Assembly (NCBI RefSeq): GCF_003651225.1
Contig: NZ_RCDB01000005.1
Location: 1-48,989, forward strand
Direction of reading: 5' to 3'
DNA from: Microbacterium telephonicum
Lineage (GTDB): Bacteria > Actinomycetota > Actinomycetes > Actinomycetales > Microbacteriaceae
DNA: 48,989 nucleotides
Of this stretch, positions 1 to 7,019 are shown in pieces. The position numbers and the translations under genes are program-made. Within the stretch, counting starts at the first letter, position 1. Each line of letters starts with the position of its first letter. The notes under the pieces are model-generated. The model saw only the letters and a list, made by a program, of their open reading frames with translations, ran no database searches and had not been told where the DNA came from.

Positions 1-95
1 CCGCGGCAACACCGACGCAGCAGATCCCGCGAGGACCGGTGCCACCAACCCCGCCTGCGGAGCCGGTGGCATCCGCGTGGGCGGCGCCGAAGGCA
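1..95. repeat. Terminal direct repeat, left copy (circular overlap)
   Basis: Bases 1-95 are identical to 48895-48989. A coding frame runs in phase through the join, so this is the overlap of a circular molecule written linearly and not a biological repeat. The circle is about 48,894 bp. Confidence 0.95.
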
Positions 96-512
96 CCGGA
101 CGAATACGACGAGCCGGACCCCTACACGCGACTCTCGGAGCGCAAGCGCCCCGCCGTCCCGACCGCACGCATCCACACCAGCACAGGCGAGTCCGGGGCC
201 TTCACGACCACGGCGCTCATCGGCCGGCGGCCTGCCCCTCAGCCCGGTGAGGCCGTCGAGCTTCTACTCACCACCGACGACGGCACCCGCCAGGTCTCCC
301 GCACTCATCTGCGCCTCGAATGGGATGAGGGCGCACTCTGGGCGACCGACCAGGCAGCCGCGAACGGCACGCTCATCGAACGCACCGGAGCCGTGACCGT
401 GGAGCTCACACCGTGGAAGCCGTACCGGCTGCAGAGCGGCGACGTCGCCGTTCTCGGTGACGTCCGGCTGACGATCACGCTCTCAGGCGCCGAGGACGGA
501 AACCTCGCATGA
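1..512 (+). CDS. FHA-domain protein, 3' part (continues from 48603)
   Basis: This is the C-terminal part of a gene that starts at 48603 and crosses the circular junction; 292 + 512 bases give 267 aa in one frame. The last ~100 residues form a forkhead-associated domain: a G-R-R turn, then S-R-T-H-L, then A-N-G-T, then L-x-x-G-D with a final beta strand. FHA domains bind phosphothreonine peptides, so the protein probably reads or recruits a Ser/Thr-kinase-phosphorylated partner. The middle is Pro/Ala-rich linker. It is the third gene of a plus-strand set after a lipoprotein and a muralytic protein, and it overlaps the next gene by an ATGA, so a transfer-linked role is inferred. The ATG at position 39 is internal and not the start. 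Confidence 0.85.
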   Translation, partial: AATPTQQIPRGPVPPTPPAEPVASAWAAPKAPDEYDEPDPYTRLSERKRPAVPTARIHTSTGESGAFTTTALIGRRPAPQPGEAVELLLTTDDGTRQVSRTHLRLEWDEGALWATDQAAANGTLIERTGAVTVELTPWKPYRLQSGDVAVLGDVRLTITLSGAEDGNLA

Positions 513-1024
513 ACGTCGCCGCTTGGAATACTGGTCCCTCAACAGCTCCACCTTCCGAACCCGATCGGAACAACTATGAGGACCACACCCCGTTGAGTGA
601 AGAGGACTACTGGGCGCAGTTCCCCGACACCCTCACCACTGCGGACGTCGCCAAGATCATCCGCACTGGCGCTCCCGCCGTGCGCGCACGCCTGCGCGAC
701 GGCATCATCCCCGGCCACCGGATCGCTGATTCGTGGGTCATGTTCAAGGCCGAGATCCGCGCATGGCTGGCCGCGACGAGCAACCGACCCATCCCGGCCG
801 GCGAACCCGTCGACGTCCTGGCGGACTATCCCGACGAGCTCAGCTACCGCGACCTGATGCAGCTGTTCCGCGTCAAGTACAAGGGCACCATCTACATCTG
901 GCTCGAGCAGGGGCACATCCCCGGCTCCTTCGTTGGAAACCGCTGGATCGTGCACAAGTGGCGCCTGCGCGAACTCCTCGACGAGACGAGCAATCAGCGC
1001 CCCAGCGGTGAGGACGCCGAATGA
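509..1024 (+). CDS. Tandem helix-turn-helix (excisionase/MerR-like) protein
   Basis: The 171-aa protein carries two similar DNA-binding units. The first is at about residues 40-88 (L-T-T-A-D-V-A-K-I-I, then a wing ending in a basic/aromatic helix). The second is at about 110-160 (L-S-Y-R-D-L-M-Q-L-F, then G-H-I-P-G and a similar wing). This resembles a duplicated HTH_17/excisionase fold. The start overlaps the FHA gene stop (ATGA), and the next gene may overlap its own stop, so translation is likely coupled. It is probably a plasmid transcription or copy-control factor; the target is unknown. Confidence 0.7.
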   Translation: MNVAAWNTGPSTAPPSEPDRNNYEDHTPLSEEDYWAQFPDTLTTADVAKIIRTGAPAVRARLRDGIIPGHRIADSWVMFKAEIRAWLAATSNRPIPAGEPVDVLADYPDELSYRDLMQLFRVKYKGTIYIWLEQGHIPGSFVGNRWIVHKWRLRELLDETSNQRPSGEDAE

Positions 1025-1053
1025 CTCCGACACGCCGCCCCGCCTCACATTTC

Positions 1054-1076
1054 GTTAACGCAAACGCGGTTAGCGT
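1054..1076 (+). promoter_or_regulatory. Candidate leaderless promoter/operator before 1084
   Basis: Two similar octamers, GTTAACGC (1054-1061) and GTTAGCGT (1069-1076), lie 15 bp apart. The second contains TAGCGT, which fits the actinobacterial -10 pattern TANNNT and ends 7 bases before the ATG at 1084. This would give a leaderless mRNA. AACGC and GCGTT also form a short inverted repeat. No clear -35 is seen. Confidence 0.4.
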
Positions 1077-1083
1077 TCGAGGC

Positions 1084-1326
1084 ATGGCACGCAACGGCAT
1101 TGGCCGCCCCAGCAAGGGCGAGCGCGACGCGATCCTGGCGAAGCCTCCCGTCACCTTCGGCGCGATTCTCAAAGAGAACGCCGACAAGGAGGGGCTGAGC
1201 TACGGCGACTACCTGCTTCTTCTCGCCGCCGAACAGCTCAACATGCCGCAGTACGCCCCCAAGCCCCCGCGCAACCGCGCGGCCGAACTCGATATCCCCC
1301 GGGAGGCCAGTTCCGCCGCCGCATAA
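1084..1326 (+). CDS. Small basic hypothetical protein
   Basis: An 80-aa protein starting M-A-R-N-G-I-G-R-P-S-K-G-E-R, a basic N-terminus followed by amphipathic helices and a proline-rich tail. I do not recognise the family. The size, basic arm and position just upstream of the replication gene suit a small DNA-binding or copy-control protein, but this is inference. An upstream ATG at 1021 overlaps the previous stop and would add 21 residues. I prefer 1084 because a TANNNT -10 sits at leaderless distance and similarity to an ordered protein begins there. A hairpin terminator follows directly. Confidence 0.6.
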   Translation: MARNGIGRPSKGERDAILAKPPVTFGAILKENADKEGLSYGDYLLLLAAEQLNMPQYAPKPPRNRAAELDIPREASSAAA

Positions 1327-1334
1327 ACGAAAGA

Positions 1335-1354
1335 GCCCGCCGTTTCCGGCGGGC
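1335..1354 (+). terminator. GC-rich hairpin terminator
   Basis: GCCCGCCG (1335-1342) pairs with CGGCGGGC (1347-1354) around a TTTC loop. It lies 9 bases after the stop of the preceding gene. There is no T-tract, as is usual for actinobacterial hairpin terminators. The stretch 1355-1460 to the rep gene shows nothing else clear. Confidence 0.65.
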
Positions 1355-1460
1355 CCCTCAAGGATTCGTTGCTCTGAGTCCAGGTCGCCAAACTCACGAC
1401 TCGAGAGCTTCCACATTCCAAGTCCGGTGAAGCCGGAGGCTTCGTCGTTCCCAGAAGGAG

Positions 1461-3467
1461 TTGGGGCTGACTATACCAAGCGCGCGCCTCGGCGCCAGCG
1501 TTTCCCTCGCACACACTCGCGTGTCGGAGCCTGATCGGGCCTCCGCGTGGGCGACTACCCGCGCCCTCACGCTGCGCGACGTCGTGCGCGCAGCAGCGCA
1601 GGACGCCAGCGGCGAGATCCTGAACGACTACAGCCGCGACTGGTCCGTGAACGCGATGCCCCCACGGACCACCTGGGCCATGTACCTCTCGGCCGACAGC
1701 CGCACGTACAAGTACCTCTGCTTCGACCTCGACAGTAGCCGCGGAAACGCGCCCTACGACGCCGGCAGACTCTCCCTCTGGCTCGATGAGCTCAATGTCC
1801 CGCACCTCGTCTGCGAATCCGGCCCCACCGGCGGCCGTCACGTCTGGGTCGGCCTCGCAGCGGCCGTCGACGGCGCAGCTGTCCGCGACCTCGCCCTGCT
1901 CGCCACACAGCTGCTCCCCTCCCTCGACCCCACCCCCCTGCTCAACCCCGCCACAGGATGCGTGCGGCCGCCCGGAGCCCCCCACCGCCTCGGCGGTGTA
2001 TCCGTGGCCCTAGGGCCGCTCGCACCGTTCACCACGCAGCCCGTCCCGCCCGAAGCGGTCACCGACCTCGCCGCATTCCTCGTCGACGCCGGCGCCGAAC
2101 TCCCCACCGTGGAGCTCGCAGCCCTGCACGGCATGGCCGTCGACCAGGACGGCCACCCCTACATCGCGGGCCCCAAGCGGGCCCTCAGCCCGCGAGTGGC
2201 CGCACTCATCGACGAGACCCCCGCCGCGGATGCGTCCTACACACTGGCATCCGTCCTCGCCGGCTGCGCGCACTCCCGCTGGCGGTACGCCGACGTCCTC
2301 GAGCTGGTCGACTCCCCCGCGTTCGAGCACGTCCGCACCATGCGAACCAAGCGAGGCCAGGAACGCACGCCACGCACCGCGACAGGCCGCGCCCGCACGC
2401 TCACGAACGCATGGAACAACGCCGTCCGCTACGTCGCCTCACACCCCCTCAACGGTGCCGGCGACGACGCCGACTACCTCGCCCGCTCCAACCGTGCCGT
2501 CGCGGCCGTAGAACGCGCCCAGGAGCGCGCAGACGCCATGCCGGGGCTCTGGGGCGCGGACCGCGCCTCATCGGCGGCACGACGCCACACCGGGACGCAC
2601 AGCACCCGCGCCGTCCTCGACGCCCTCTGCCTCTACATCGCGCAGTCCGCGCAGCTGACCGTCGAGACGGACGTCCGGCGCCTCTCCGCCGACACCGGCT
2701 ACGGGCGCACCACCGTGCACACCGCCCTGCAGCGGCTCTCACAGCCCGTCACAGACGACCCCGAGTCAGCGTGGATCGTCCGCGTCGGAGATCCCGAAGG
2801 ACCGCACGGACAGCGCTACCGCCTCTCCCAGAAGTTCTCCACAGAGAACTACCCTCACGACCGGACACAAGTGCCTGCACGCCCCGCCGGTCCCCCTGCC
2901 CAACCCACACGCGCCTATTGGCTGAGCCACCTCCACAACCGACTGCGCCCCCTACGCCACGACACCTTCGCTGCACCCCGCAGCCTCGGCCGCACCGCAG
3001 GGATCATCTACGCTGCACTGCACCCTGACGCGATCGCCACCGTCGACGAGCTCCGCACGACCACCGGCCTCGACGCCCAGCGGATCAGGAAAGCTCTCGA
3101 CCGCCTCACCTCTCACGGACTGGCCCACCGTGGACCGGCCGGATGGATTCGAGGCGATCACGATTCCCTCGACCAGGCCGCCGACGCCCTCGACGTCGCC
3201 GGCTACCTCGAGCGGCGACGCGCCGCCTACGGCAACGAGCGAGCCCGGTGGGAATGGTGGAACGCCGAACTCACGTGGATGAGGAAACCCAACAAGAAGC
3301 GCCGAGGCCGTCGAGCGGCCACCGGTGTCGCATTGTTCGCGCAGAACGATCGTCCCGACTACGCACGGTACCCACGAGGCCCTGACGGTCGAGGCGACCA
3401 CAAACAGGCCCTCCAGCTCGTGCGAGCCGGCATCCTCTCCCCCGCGGCCACGCTCGACGCGGCCTGA
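1461..3467 (+). CDS. Primase-type plasmid replication protein
   Basis: Up to 668 aa. Residues ~75-180 carry archaeo-eukaryotic primase signatures: F-D-L-D at ~88-91 (metal-binding D-x-D), S-G-P-T-G-G-R-H-V-W-V at ~120-130 (the S-x-H motif) and G-C-V-R-P-P-G-A-P-H-R at ~166-176. Winged-helix-like segments follow at ~380-430 and ~510-560, and a basic C-terminus. This is the plan of AEP-type Rep proteins of actinobacterial plasmids, which open the origin and make primers. The start is uncertain. TTG at 1461 directly abuts the only good ribosome site (AAGGAG, 1455-1460), CTG at 1467 has ideal spacing, and GTG at 1521 has no ribosome site. It is the only replication-initiator candidate I see. Confidence 0.8.
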   Translation: MGLTIPSARLGASVSLAHTRVSEPDRASAWATTRALTLRDVVRAAAQDASGEILNDYSRDWSVNAMPPRTTWAMYLSADSRTYKYLCFDLDSSRGNAPYDAGRLSLWLDELNVPHLVCESGPTGGRHVWVGLAAAVDGAAVRDLALLATQLLPSLDPTPLLNPATGCVRPPGAPHRLGGVSVALGPLAPFTTQPVPPEAVTDLAAFLVDAGAELPTVELAALHGMAVDQDGHPYIAGPKRALSPRVAALIDETPAADASYTLASVLAGCAHSRWRYADVLELVDSPAFEHVRTMRTKRGQERTPRTATGRARTLTNAWNNAVRYVASHPLNGAGDDADYLARSNRAVAAVERAQERADAMPGLWGADRASSAARRHTGTHSTRAVLDALCLYIAQSAQLTVETDVRRLSADTGYGRTTVHTALQRLSQPVTDDPESAWIVRVGDPEGPHGQRYRLSQKFSTENYPHDRTQVPARPAGPPAQPTRAYWLSHLHNRLRPLRHDTFAAPRSLGRTAGIIYAALHPDAIATVDELRTTTGLDAQRIRKALDRLTSHGLAHRGPAGWIRGDHDSLDQAADALDVAGYLERRRAAYGNERARWEWWNAELTWMRKPNKKRRGRRAATGVALFAQNDRPDYARYPRGPDGRGDHKQALQLVRAGILSPAATLDAA

Positions 3468-3531
3468 CCCTCACCGAGGCGCCCGGAGCTGCGCTCCGAA
3501 CGGTCGAGCCGCGCCGCGGCCGGTTCTCTCG

Positions 3532-3691
3532 TTGTCCGTCTGCCTGGCCGCCGAATCGTAGTTCGCTCCCACGGCTGCCGTGCGGGGCTTTCGCGGCATA
3601 TCCTCCCTCGCTGCGCTCAGTCCGGTATTCCACGACCCCGCACTCTCGCCGCTCCGCTCTCAAACGATCCTCTTGCCAGACAGGCGAACAA
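3532..3691 (+). ncRNA. Repeated structured leader element, copy 1
   Basis: The 46-nt core at 3588-3633 begins CTTTCGCGGCATATCC and ends GGTATTCCAC; it matches copies 2 and 4 exactly and copy 3 with one change. Inner arms GTGCGGGG (3580-3587) and CCCCGCAC (3636-3643) pair over 8 bp. Outer arms 3532-3547 and 3676-3691 pair over 13 of 16 positions plus one G-U, and ATCGT/ACGAT pair between them. The outer right arm ends 11 bases before the ribosome site (GGGAG, 3703-3707) of the ParB-like gene. Arms differ from the other copies but keep pairing. It could be a leader RNA, an ssDNA hairpin promoter or a protein-binding DNA site. Confidence 0.75.
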
Positions 3692-3717
3692 AACAGTTGA
3701 TCGGGAGAGAGAAGATC

Positions 3718-5094
3718 ATGGCTGAGACCACCGCCCACACCGGGACTATCGAGCACATCGACCCGCAGAGCCTCGTCATCGAGGCCAACGTGCGCCCCAG
3801 CGCACCCATCACCGCCCCCTTCGTGCAGAGCATCCGGGAGAACGGCGTCCTCACCCCCGTCCTCGCCCGACGCGACGACCACGGCAACGTCCTGGTCCGC
3901 GCCGGTCAGCGACGCACCCTCGCCGCCCGCGAGGCGGGACTGAGCACGATCCCCGTCTACGTCGTCGAGGCAGCAGAAGCCACCGCCGAGCGGATCATTC
4001 AGCAGATGGTCGAGAACGACCAGCGCGAAGCACTCACCGAAGGCGACCGAGCCGCCGCGTTCCAGCAACTCGCATTCGAGGGCATGAGCGTCACCGCAAT
4101 CGCCAAGCGCACCGGCACCAAGGCCAAAGAGGTCAAGACTGCCCTCACCGTCGCGGAGAACCCCGTCGCGACAGCGGCGATCACCGAGCACCCGCTCACC
4201 CTCGACCAGGCCGCCGTACTCATCGAGTTCGACGACGACGCCGACGCCCGCGCCTCACTGATCGAGGTCGCCACCACCAACCCCAGCCAGTTCGAGCACG
4301 CCGTACAGCGCGCCCGCGACGAGCGCGAACGCGCCCAGATCAAGGCCACCGCCGAAGCCGACCTGACCGCACGCGGCTACACCGTGCTCCCCCAGGAACC
4401 CGGCTACTACGACACCGAATACACCGCGATCCGCGACCTCGTCACCAGCGACGGCGACCGCGTCACCGCCGAGCACATCGAGAACCTTGAAGAGCGGTTC
4501 GCATCCGTGCGCGTCTACTACGGCGGGGAGCCGTCCACGACCTATTACCTCCGCGACTACAAGAGCGCCGGATTCCGCAAGGACAGCGGCGCAGGAGCCA
4601 ACAGCGGCCCCATGACCGACGAGCAGAAAGCCGAACGCCGGACCCTGATCGCCAACAACAAGGCATGGGCATCCGCCGAAACCGTGCGGCGCGAGTGGCT
4701 GACCACATTCCTCGCACGAAAGACGCTCCCCAAGGACACCGCCGCCGTCATCGCCCGAGGACTCACCATCCACCGGAACGCCGTCAGCACCGGCACGCGC
4801 GACGGGAACCGGCTCGCACACGAACTCCTCGGCCTGGAACCCTCCGGCTACTTCGAGGCCGACAAACTCGCCACCCTCGTCGAGCAGAACCCCGCCAAGG
4901 CCACCCACGTCGCCCTCGCGATCATCCTCGGAGCCGTAGAAAGCATCACCAGCAAGCAGACCTGGCGCTCACCGTCCCACACCGACCGCGACTACTTCAC
5001 CCAACTCGCCGCATGGGGATACGGGCTCAGCGACGTCGAGCAGATCGTCACCCACGATCCCGCAGACCTCACCGAGACCGACGACCAGGACTGA
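3718..5094 (+). CDS. ParB-like protein (ParB/RepB/Spo0J domain)
   Basis: 458 aa from ATG 3718, chosen because GGGAGAGAG lies 5-13 bases upstream; the open frame extends further up only through the leader element. Residues ~15-110 form a ParB N-terminal domain: G-Q-R-R-T-L-A-A-R-E-A-G at ~63-74 (the C/G-x-R-R nucleotide-binding box) and E-N-D-Q-R-E-A-L at ~99-106. A helix-turn-helix follows at ~123-145, and the remaining ~300 residues are not recognised. It stands apart from the parA pair at 7020, so it is more likely a ParB-domain DNA-binding or nuclease-like protein of the kind found in conjugative leading regions than the partition partner. That role is inferred. A strong hairpin follows. 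Confidence 0.75.
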   Translation: MAETTAHTGTIEHIDPQSLVIEANVRPSAPITAPFVQSIRENGVLTPVLARRDDHGNVLVRAGQRRTLAAREAGLSTIPVYVVEAAEATAERIIQQMVENDQREALTEGDRAAAFQQLAFEGMSVTAIAKRTGTKAKEVKTALTVAENPVATAAITEHPLTLDQAAVLIEFDDDADARASLIEVATTNPSQFEHAVQRARDERERAQIKATAEADLTARGYTVLPQEPGYYDTEYTAIRDLVTSDGDRVTAEHIENLEERFASVRVYYGGEPSTTYYLRDYKSAGFRKDSGAGANSGPMTDEQKAERRTLIANNKAWASAETVRREWLTTFLARKTLPKDTAAVIARGLTIHRNAVSTGTRDGNRLAHELLGLEPSGYFEADKLATLVEQNPAKATHVALAIILGAVESITSKQTWRSPSHTDRDYFTQLAAWGYGLSDVEQIVTHDPADLTETDDQD

Positions 5095-5099
5095 ACCGC

Positions 5100-5124
5100 G
5101 CGGGGGCCGCACAGCGGCCCCCGC
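5100..5124 (+). terminator. Strong GC hairpin terminator
   Basis: GCGGGGGCCGC (5100-5110) and GCGGCCCCCGC (5114-5124) form a perfect 11-bp stem with an ACA loop, six bases after the ParB-like gene stop. There is no T-tract. Confidence 0.7.
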
Positions 5125-5146
5125 CACTCCCCCAGGAGGACGAACC

Positions 5147-5356
5147 ATGCTCACCCTCACTACCGAGACCGGCCACACCCTCACCGCCGATACCGACGTC
5201 GAGCTCGCAGCCCTATGGGCCGATCACGACAACGGCGAAGGATGGGACGACGACCTCAGCCCGTTTGATGAGCACACCATCATGGGCGGATACATCGACG
5301 CGGTCTACGACGCGAAGGCCGGCGCGATCGCAGGGTGCAGAGTCAGCGAGGGGTGA
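5147..5356 (+). CDS. Small acidic hypothetical protein
   Basis: 69 aa, rich in Asp and Glu (G-W-D-D-D-L-S-P-F-D-E in the middle), with no membrane segment or Cys. A good ribosome site, AGGAGGA (5134-5140), precedes ATG 5147. I do not recognise the family. It lies between two hairpins, so it may be a minor read-through product of the ParB-like gene. Its stop codon sits in the loop of the next hairpin. Confidence 0.6.
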   Translation: MLTLTTETGHTLTADTDVELAALWADHDNGEGWDDDLSPFDEHTIMGGYIDAVYDAKAGAIAGCRVSEG

Positions 5357-5390
5357 TCCCCTCGCGCTCCCCGATATCTCAGTGATATCA
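5346..5390 (+). promoter_or_regulatory. Hairpin plus GTGATATCA operator unit (copy A)
   Basis: GCGAGGGG (5346-5353) pairs with CCCCTCGC (5358-5365), followed by GCTCCCC and AGTGATATCA (5381-5390). The same unit recurs at 6851-6890 with the same stem and different loop bases (TGAT here, CGAC there). The two copies bracket the leader element and the DUF3560 operon. The palindromic part belongs to the GTGATATCAC site family. Confidence 0.6.
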
Positions 5391-5432
5391 ATCGGACCGG
5401 CCAAGGCCGGCCTGTGCCCGACCCCTACGGGA

Positions 5433-5600
5433 TCGTTTTTTTGCCGTGAAGCCTTCGGCAGCATCCGGTCGGCCGCCCTCCGCGCAAGTGCTTTCGCGGC
5501 ATATCCTCCCTCGCTGCGCTCAGTCCGGTATTCCACGGTCACTTGCACTCCGGTTGGCGCTCCCTCGCGGCGACAAGTCGCCTTCACGGCAAAAAAACGA
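5433..5600 (+). ncRNA. Repeated structured leader element, copy 2
   Basis: The core at 5491-5536 is identical to copies 1 and 4. Inner arms GCAAGTG (5484-5490) and CACTTGC (5540-5546) pair over 7 bp. Outer arms TCGTTTTTTTGCCGTGAAG (5433-5451) and CTTCACGGCAAAAAAACGA (5582-5600) pair perfectly over 19 bp. The right outer arm abuts the ribosome site GAGGGAGAG of the DUF3560 gene. That GAGGGAG (5601-5607) is a perfect complement of CTCCCTC in the core. The outer pairing here is the best of the four copies. Confidence 0.8.
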
Positions 5601-5619
5601 GAGGGAGAGAGAACCCAAC

Positions 5620-6582
5620 ATGCTCACGATCACGCACACACACGAGGCCGGAACCATCATCGAAGGAACCGCCAAGGGCGACGGCACGGCCGAAATCCTC
5701 AAGGCCAACTGCTGGCGCTGGGGCCGAAGCATCGGCGCGTGGTACGTCCCCAACAGCCGCGACCGGCTCCCCCAGGACCACATCATCACCCGCACCGCCG
5801 CCGCGCTCGAGGCGGCAGGATTCCCCCTCGCCCCGCTGCAGATCGACCGCACCAGCCGGAGCACTGCCGAGGTCGAGGCCGGCAAGATCGCACGCCAGGC
5901 GGACCGCGTCGACGCGCTCGACGCCAAGGCCGACCGCAAGACAGCCACCGCCGAAACCCTCTGGGACGCGCACATGCGCGACGTGGCACGCCTTCCCGAA
6001 GGCGGCGAGCCGATCAAGGTAGGCCACCACTCCGAGCGCCGCCACCGGCACGCGATCGACAAGGCGCACAGCAGCGCCCGACGCGGCATCGACGCCCACC
6101 ACGAGGCCGAGGAAGCAGTCAGACGCGCCAACGCGGCCGCCGTGACGACCGACGCGCGCTACAACCCCGTGACCGTCGCCAACCGCATCGAGAAGATCGC
6201 CGCCGATATCCGGCGCGTCGAGCGGCGCATCGAAGACGACGTCTACGACGCAGAAACCGGATACCGCCCGGCAACCGCGGAGCAGAAGGCGAAGCGAGCA
6301 GCGCACTACGCGCCGCAGCTCGACGAGCTGCGCGACCAGCTCGCCTACTGGGAACAGGTACGAGCCGACCAGATCGCAACCGGTAAGGCCACCGGCTACT
6401 CCCCCGCCACCGTCCACAAGGGCGACGCCGTGAAGATCCGCGGCCACTGGCGGCGCGTGGCCCGCGTGAACACCAAGACCGTCAGCGTCGAAACCGGCTA
6501 CAGCTGGACCGACCGCGTCGCCTACGCCGAGATTCAGGACCACCGAACCGCGCACGCTACGGCCGAGGAGGTCGCACGATGA
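5620..6582 (+). CDS. DUF3560 domain protein
   Basis: 320 aa. The N-terminus (G-T-I-I-E-G-T-A-K-G-D-G-T-A at ~11-24, then W-R-W-G-R-S-I-G-A-W-Y-V-P) and the G-H-H-S-E-R-R-H-R block at ~135-143 are typical of DUF3560 proteins on actinobacterial plasmids. A charged, probably coiled-coil middle and the tail V-H-K-G-D-A-V-K-I-R-G-H-W-R-R-V complete the family plan. Function is unknown. ATG 5620 is chosen for GAGGGAGAGAG just upstream; the open frame above it is leader element. It overlaps the next gene by ATGA. Its position in a cluster with SSB and ParB-like genes suggests a role during or just after plasmid entry, which is inference. Confidence 0.8.
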   Translation: MLTITHTHEAGTIIEGTAKGDGTAEILKANCWRWGRSIGAWYVPNSRDRLPQDHIITRTAAALEAAGFPLAPLQIDRTSRSTAEVEAGKIARQADRVDALDAKADRKTATAETLWDAHMRDVARLPEGGEPIKVGHHSERRHRHAIDKAHSSARRGIDAHHEAEEAVRRANAAAVTTDARYNPVTVANRIEKIAADIRRVERRIEDDVYDAETGYRPATAEQKAKRAAHYAPQLDELRDQLAYWEQVRADQIATGKATGYSPATVHKGDAVKIRGHWRRVARVNTKTVSVETGYSWTDRVAYAEIQDHRTAHATAEEVAR

Positions 6583-6779
6583 GTCAGCGAATCGTCGTCA
6601 TCGAGAACCGCGTCAGCAAGACCAGCGACGTCGTCGCGCAGGGACGACAGGTCAGCTACCGCGCCCAGGAGCTCGACTACTACGCCCAGCGCGGCTACAC
6701 GCTCGCGCACACAGCCACCGTCGACGGCCCCGATCACGTGACCTTCGTGGACACCCTTACGGCCGACGACCCCCAGTGA
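6579..6779 (+). CDS. Small hypothetical protein coupled to DUF3560
   Basis: 66 aa, starting at an ATGA overlap with the DUF3560 stop, which implies coupled translation. GAGGAGG lies shortly upstream. The sequence (Q-E-L-D-Y-Y-A-Q-R-G-Y-T-L-A-H-T near the middle) looks like a small alpha/beta fold. No family recognised. A 12-bp hairpin terminator follows. Confidence 0.6.
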   Translation: MSQRIVVIENRVSKTSDVVAQGRQVSYRAQELDYYAQRGYTLAHTATVDGPDHVTFVDTLTADDPQ

Positions 6780-6784
6780 CAGGC

Positions 6785-6810
6785 GGAGGGGCGACCTCGG
6801 TCGCCCCTCC
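6785..6810 (+). terminator. GC hairpin terminator
   Basis: GGAGGGGCGACC (6785-6796) and GGTCGCCCCTCC (6799-6810) form a perfect 12-bp stem with a TC loop, five bases after the stop at 6779. Confidence 0.75.
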
Positions 6811-6850
6811 CCACCCAGCTCGCGCCGGCCTCCCTCCGGTCGGCCGGCCT

Positions 6851-6890
6851 GCGAGGGGCGACCCCCTCGCGCTCCCCCAGTGATATCACT
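6851..6890 (+). promoter_or_regulatory. Hairpin plus AGTGATATCACT operator unit (copy B)
   Basis: GCGAGGGG (6851-6858) pairs with CCCCTCGC (6863-6870), then GCTCCCCC and AGTGATATCACT (6879-6890), a perfect 12-bp palindrome. CTGAAAGCG follows, a half-site also seen at 8011-8018. It is the second copy of the unit at 5346-5390 and lies just upstream of the parA promoter. Confidence 0.65.
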
Positions 6891-6901
6891 CTGAAAGCGA
6901 C

Positions 6902-6930
6902 TTGATAGCGCTTATGTTTGATGCCATAGT
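6902..6930 (+). promoter_or_regulatory. Probable parA promoter
   Basis: TTGATA (6902-6907), a 17-base spacer and CATAGT (6925-6930). The -10 overlaps the palindrome at 6928-6939, and a second palindrome lies 12 bases upstream of the -35. This layout fits autorepression by a partition protein. The interval 6780-7019 has no gene and is entirely hairpins, palindromes and this promoter. Confidence 0.55.
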
Positions 6931-6939
6931 GATATCACT
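6928..6939. promoter_or_regulatory. AGTGATATCACT palindrome (operator/centromere site)
   Basis: A perfect 12-bp palindrome identical to the one at 6879-6890. It overlaps the probable parA -10. A degenerate relative (GCGATATCAG, 6990-6999) and two GTGAAA half-sites (7001-7006 and 7012-7017) lie closer to the start codon. The array suggests cooperative binding by the partition proteins. Confidence 0.65.
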
Positions 6940-6941
6940 AA

Positions 6942-6958
6942 GGTTTCATTATGAAACC
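6942..6958. promoter_or_regulatory. GTTTCAT palindrome near parA promoter
   Basis: GGTTTCATTATGAAACC is a 17-bp inverted repeat with 8-bp arms around a central T, three bases after the preceding palindrome. It recalls the TTTCA/TGAAA arms of chromosomal parS but with a different centre. It is likely part of the par operator or centromere. Confidence 0.5.
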
Positions 6959-7019
6959 GATAGCACATCGACACCACTTCAATACCGGTGCGATATCAGA
7001 GTGAAAGTAGAGTGAAACC

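Noticed and set aside
3271..4191. A 306-codon minus-strand frame across leader copy 1
   Set aside because: It runs antisense to the rep and ParB-like genes and has no ribosome site or recognisable domain.
5446..5619. Upstream extension of DUF3560
   Set aside because: The codons would translate leader copy 2; the good ribosome site is at ATG 5620 and family similarity begins there.
4665..6386. A 573-codon plus-strand open frame
   Set aside because: Arg/Pro/His-rich out-of-frame shadow of the ParB-like and DUF3560 genes, running through a terminator and a leader element.
6942..6958. Classical chromosomal-type parS site
   Set aside because: The palindrome has TTTCAT/ATGAAA arms but not the central CACGTG of the TGTTTCACGTGAAACA consensus, so I call it only a local par-region palindrome.
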